Shown here piece after piece: positions 61,134-64,000 of a stretch of DNA of 64,000 nt (positions are counted from its first letter, which is position 1; each line of letters starts with the position of its first letter). Source of the DNA: CAYSDH01 sp964429805 (GTDB taxonomy: Bacteria; Bacteroidota; Bacteroidia; Flavobacteriales_D; JABDKJ01); NCBI GenBank assembly GCA_964429805.1, contig CAYSDH010000001.1:62001-126000 (forward strand), written 5' to 3'. Under the pieces are notes generated by a model. The model worked only from the letters and a program-made list of their open reading frames with translations, searched no databases and had not been told where the DNA came from. Position numbers and translations under genes: made by a program.

Positions 61134-62588
61134 ATGAAGAGTATTCTCGAATATCTGTTAGTGTCCTTAGCCATTGTGCTTTTCGTAAGCTCATGCTATC
61201 ATGAAGACAACAGAATTTTTGCCTCTTGTGATGACGGTATCTTAAACCAAAGCGAGGAATTTGTGGATTGTGGTGGCCCTAACTGCCTAGAATGTCCGCC
61301 TTCGTGCGACAATGGTATACTCGACTGGGTTGCTGGTTGGCAAGAAACAGGAGTTGATTGTGGTGGACCGTGTGAAGATGAAGGCCTCTTCTGCTGTGAG
61401 AATGGAATACTTGATATCAACCCGTTTGACCCAACTGTATCTGAAAACTGGGTAGATTGTCGCTGGGAGTTTTACCCACCAGGTCATCCTAATTTCCCAA
61501 ATCCTATTACGACCAATTCAGGTTACCCTGGGTCTTTGAGTGATTGTCCTATCTGTGACCCTTGTGAAAATGGTTATCATGATGATGGTGAGCAAATCGT
61601 GATTGGTTTCCCGCCAAATGAAGAAATTATTGAGACCGTAGACTGTGGAGGACCAAGCTGTGTGCCTTGTGTTGACTTGTGTAATGATGGTTTGGTAAAT
61701 GGTGGCGAAGGCCCATGTGCAGATTGTGGAGGCGTATGTCCTTCATGTAACTTCTCTCATTGCTCTAACGGTGTCATTGACACGTTTGGACCAGACAATG
61801 CTCAAAACGAGATAGGAATAGACTGCGGAGGATGTGGTTGCCCTACGTGCCCAGAACTCTGTGATGACGGGATACTTAATGGACTTGAAGAGGCCATAGA
61901 TTGTGGTGTCGAGTCTGGATGTGTCGCTTGTAATGACCCTATTCTCTGTGGAGATGGCGTGCAAAACGGATTTGAAGATGGAATAGATTGCTACGATGGT
62001 ACAGACGGATTATCAGCTTGCCCACCATGTGCTACGTTATGTACCAATGGTGTTCAAGATGGTGTAGAGACTGACATCGACTGCGGTGGACCAATTGTGA
62101 ATATGAATGGTTGTCTCCCATGTGCCTCAGATGAAGTATTCTTGGTATACACAGTAGATGGTGTGCTTTACGAAAGTGTGTTTGCATCCATCAACTACAA
62201 CTTAGACATTGGAGATGCAACTCTTCAGGTTCCAGATGTGTTGACTATCCAAGGTGGAGCTGCACACTCTATGCAGATTGTCTTAAATGATGATGAGTAT
62301 CAGCAGCCAGGCATCTTTGATGCAAACTACATTGGTGGTCCAAACGACAACTGGTTCTTAAACTTTGGAGCCGCCTCACCAGGATCTGTTTCGTTTACCG
62401 ATAATGATGGATCAGTATTTACAAGTGCAAATAGTAGCACTGGAATTACTGTAGATGTTACTGCGGTTAATTTCTTGACGGCACCTATTTTCATTGAAGG
62501 CACGTTCTCTGGAACTGTTAGTGATGGACTTGGATTGCCGACTAGTAATAGAGCTATAACTGGAGGAGCGTTTAGAATAGAGCTCTAA
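61134..62588 (+). CDS. Surface lipoprotein with nine CxNGxxD...DCGGxxCxxC repeats
   Basis: This 484-residue protein has a lipoprotein signal (LLVSLAIVLFVSSCYHEDNR, lipobox Cys near residue 22). Nine tandem units follow, each beginning Cys-x-Asn/Asp-Gly-Ile-Leu-Asn/Asp-like (CDDGILN, CDNGILD, CENGILD, CNDGLVN, CSNGVID, CGDGVQN, CTNGVQD) and most ending DCGGxxCxxC (FVDCGGPNCLECPPSC). The acidic spacing suggests disulfide- and calcium-stabilised small domains. From about residue 335 there is a beta-rich C-terminal domain (VYTVDGVLYESVFASINY, then RAITGGAFRIEL) resembling small Bacteroidota lipoprotein domains such as DUF6252. It is exported and lipid-anchored, probably on the outer surface. The ligand is unknown. 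It has its own consensus promoter and terminator, so it is a single-gene unit. Confidence 0.82.
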   Translation: MKSILEYLLVSLAIVLFVSSCYHEDNRIFASCDDGILNQSEEFVDCGGPNCLECPPSCDNGILDWVAGWQETGVDCGGPCEDEGLFCCENGILDINPFDPTVSENWVDCRWEFYPPGHPNFPNPITTNSGYPGSLSDCPICDPCENGYHDDGEQIVIGFPPNEEIIETVDCGGPSCVPCVDLCNDGLVNGGEGPCADCGGVCPSCNFSHCSNGVIDTFGPDNAQNEIGIDCGGCGCPTCPELCDDGILNGLEEAIDCGVESGCVACNDPILCGDGVQNGFEDGIDCYDGTDGLSACPPCATLCTNGVQDGVETDIDCGGPIVNMNGCLPCASDEVFLVYTVDGVLYESVFASINYNLDIGDATLQVPDVLTIQGGAAHSMQIVLNDDEYQQPGIFDANYIGGPNDNWFLNFGAASPGSVSFTDNDGSVFTSANSSTGITVDVTAVNFLTAPIFIEGTFSGTVSDGLGLPTSNRAITGGAFRIEL

Positions 62589-62617
62589 GCATATCCCTGT
62601 ATTAGAAAGATTAGAGA

Positions 62618-62650
62618 AACGCTCTTGCCTCGGCAAGGGCGTTTTTATTT
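62618..62650 (+). terminator. Terminator of the Cys-repeat lipoprotein gene
   Basis: Arms AACGCTCTTGCC and GGCAAGGGCGTT form a 12-bp stem (one T-G pair, intact in plus-strand RNA) with a 2-base apex, followed by TTTTATTTT. It lies 29 bases after the stop and overlaps the 3' end of the convergent rsmI gene. Confidence 0.85.
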
Positions 62651-63307
62651 TCCAGCAATCAGTACTACAAATTCTCCCTTCACGCCCTTGTCGGTAAAGT
62701 GAGTGATGAGCTCAGCAGGTGTGCCCTTTCGCGACTCTTCGTAGATTTTTGAAATCTCTCTAACAGTGCATACTTGACGGTCTTCACCTAACACTGCAGA
62801 TATCTGTTCTAAGAGCTTAATAATGCGATGTGGCGACTCGTACATGACGATGGTTCGCTCTTCGTTTACGAGCGCTTCCAGTCGTTTCATTCTGCCTTTC
62901 TTTTGAGGCAGGAAGCCTTCAAAAACAAATCGATCTGTCGGAAATCCAGAGACTACCAAGGCAGGCACAAAAGCAGTTGGGCCTGGAAGACACTGCACCT
63001 TGATTTCTTCCTTTACGGCATCACGCACAAGGAGGTAACCAGGGTCTGAGATTCCTGGTGTGCCGGCATCACTCACTAAGGCTATCTGAAGGCCATTTTT
63101 TAATTGCTCGATACAGCGGTCTACCGTCCTATGCTCGTTATGCTGATGAAAGGAGGTCATCTTGGTATCAATCTCAAAGTGCTTTAGCAATTTACCCGTC
63201 ACTCGCGTGTCTTCTGCTAAAATGAGATCTACTTCATTGAGCAACTCGATAGCCCTCAGCGTGATGTCTTTTAGATTACCAATGGGTGTGGGTACCAGAT
63301 AGAGCAT
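62645..63307 (-). CDS. rsmI: 16S rRNA (cytidine(1402)-2'-O)-methyltransferase
   Basis: This 220-residue SAM-dependent methyltransferase of the tetrapyrrole-methylase fold modifies C1402 of 16S rRNA. Family motifs: LYLVPTPIGNLKDITLRAIE at the N-terminus, LILAEDTRVTGKLLKHF, LVSDAGTPGISDPGYLLV, and VVSGFPTDRFVFEGFLPQKK. Length is at the short end for RsmI: E. coli has about 285, and the C-terminal extension is absent here, as in many Bacteroidota. The stop lies under the arm of the convergent lipoprotein terminator. The M28 peptidase gene ends 3 bases upstream of its start. Confidence 0.94.
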   Translation of the reverse strand: MLYLVPTPIGNLKDITLRAIELLNEVDLILAEDTRVTGKLLKHFEIDTKMTSFHQHNEHRTVDRCIEQLKNGLQIALVSDAGTPGISDPGYLLVRDAVKEEIKVQCLPGPTAFVPALVVSGFPTDRFVFEGFLPQKKGRMKRLEALVNEERTIVMYESPHRIIKLLEQISAVLGEDRQVCTVREISKIYEESRKGTPAELITHFTDKGVKGEFVVLIAGK

Positions 63308-63310
63308 AGG

Positions 63311-64000
63311 TCATTTGTTCAAGCGGTCCACAAAAGTGGTCAGCAAAGTGAATATATCTGGATACTCATCAAAGGTGAGTTTGTCTGGCGTGTCATGTAT
63401 GTCATGATAGGCTTTGCTGCCCCCCATGGCATAAATAAATATGGCCGGAACTCCTTTTAAAGTGAATGGGTGATGATCGCTATTTGCTGATGGCCCTCGC
63501 TTCTTGACTAATGGAAGCAGGTCCTTTTCCTCATTGATACTTCCGAGCAAGGCATAGGCCTCAGGTACTTCGGTGGCATTGACTATGGTGATGCCCTCAG
63601 CGCCAGATGCAAAGAGGTCGAGGTTTAGCAAAAAGCCAATCTTCTCTAGCGGTATCAATGGATTTTCTGCAAAGTGAAAAGACCCGACAAGTCCAATCTC
63701 CTCTCCAGCAAAGGCGATGAATACGACTGAACACTCCGGTGGATTTTCGGCATAATGTTTTGCAAAACTCATCATCACTGCGGTGCCAGACGCATTGTCA
63801 TTTGCACCAGCAAAACAGGCCTCTTGGCCCATCATACCTAAGTGGTCATAATGCGCGGTGAATACAATGAATGAATCTGGGTACAAGGAACCTGTCACCA
63901 TTCCCATTACATTGGTTGATGTATACTCTGGGATGAACTCATTTTCAATATCAATGGTCATCTTGCCTTTGGCTCGAAACGCGTCTCCATGAATGCTGAT
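63311..64000 (-). CDS. M28-family zinc aminopeptidase, 5' end outside the window
   Basis: The minus-strand frame is open to the window edge (230 codons), so the N-terminus is missing. An internal Met at 63961 is not the start, because the frame continues upstream (ISIHGDAFRAKGK). The metal-binding residues are visible: FTAHYDHLGMMGQ (His), FAGANDNASGTAVMMSFAKH (bridging Asp), VFIAFAGEEIGLVGSFHF (catalytic Glu pair) and the final HHPF His region (ANSDHHPFTLKGVPAIFIY). Such exopeptidases are usually secreted or periplasmic. A signal peptide cannot be judged here. It lies directly upstream of rsmI. Confidence 0.9.
   Translation of the reverse strand: MSIHGDAFRAKGKMTIDIENEFIPEYTSTNVMGMVTGSLYPDSFIVFTAHYDHLGMMGQEACFAGANDNASGTAVMMSFAKHYAENPPECSVVFIAFAGEEIGLVGSFHFAENPLIPLEKIGFLLNLDLFASGAEGITIVNATEVPEAYALLGSINEEKDLLPLVKKRGPSANSDHHPFTLKGVPAIFIYAMGGSKAYHDIHDTPDKLTFDEYPDIFTLLTTFVDRLNK

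Overview
The window reads as a chromosomal segment of a member of the phylum Bacteroidota. The evidence is type IX secretion (T9SS) sorting domains of both kinds (type A and gliding-motility-associated type B), three-to-four PorP/SprF- and Wzi/RemB-like outer-membrane proteins, the 4-bp-overlap gene style with few Shine-Dalgarno sites, and promoters that fit the Bacteroidota consensus TTTG-N19-TAnnTTTG (best example at 61078-61108). I cannot name a genus. A run of 10 N at 58354-58363 shows this is a draft assembly, which matters because three large genes carry single-event disruptions.

Layout. 1-6288 (minus): envelope polysaccharide block with two Wzi/RemB-like barrels (one cut by the window edge), an undecaprenyl-phosphate sugar-1-phosphate transferase, and GDP-fucose synthesis (fcl, gmd). 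6358-11284 (minus): L,D-transpeptidase, CysQ, an aldehyde dehydrogenase pair (one full enzyme, one lacking the catalytic half) and DeoC. 11421-14227 (plus): sulfate activation operon cysC-cysD-cysN, which together with CysQ covers PAPS formation and PAP removal. 14228-15831 (minus): tatC-lptB. 15955-18213: recQ with its promoter. 18210-23191 (minus): M20 amidohydrolase, small TauE-like protein, and a TolB-like/Omp85-like surface protein broken into two in-frame pieces by one TAG. 23269-26287: metallo-beta-lactamase-fold hydrolase, a beta-barrel protein and a GT39 glycosyltransferase.

26430-37316 (plus) is an accessory island: a small T9SS type A protein with an RHS/YD-like motif, a tail-fibre-like coiled-coil protein frameshifted in its signal peptide, a roughly 2,300-residue SpvB/TcB-RHS polymorphic toxin interrupted by one in-frame TGA, a probable cognate immunity protein, and a lipoprotein. 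I consider this the most interesting system in the window: a T9SS-associated, Tc/RHS-type toxin cassette.

37522-42796: tRNA-Asn with its terminator, a PfkB kinase, a sensor histidine kinase and an AsmA-family protein. 42911-53089 (minus): a four-gene T9SS adhesin operon in which a 2,435-residue protein with about 27 SprB-type repeats sits between two PorP/SprF proteins, headed by a second type B substrate. 53090-56053 holds a decayed tRNA-like sequence, two minus-strand terminators (one with no visible gene feeding it) and a T9SS type A protein. 56054-64000: phosphoglucomutase, DUF4301 protein with the assembly gap, a 37-residue small ORF, an aldehyde dehydrogenase, a cysteine-repeat lipoprotein, rsmI and a partial M28 peptidase.

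All calls come from reading translations and motifs; no database search or structure prediction was run.
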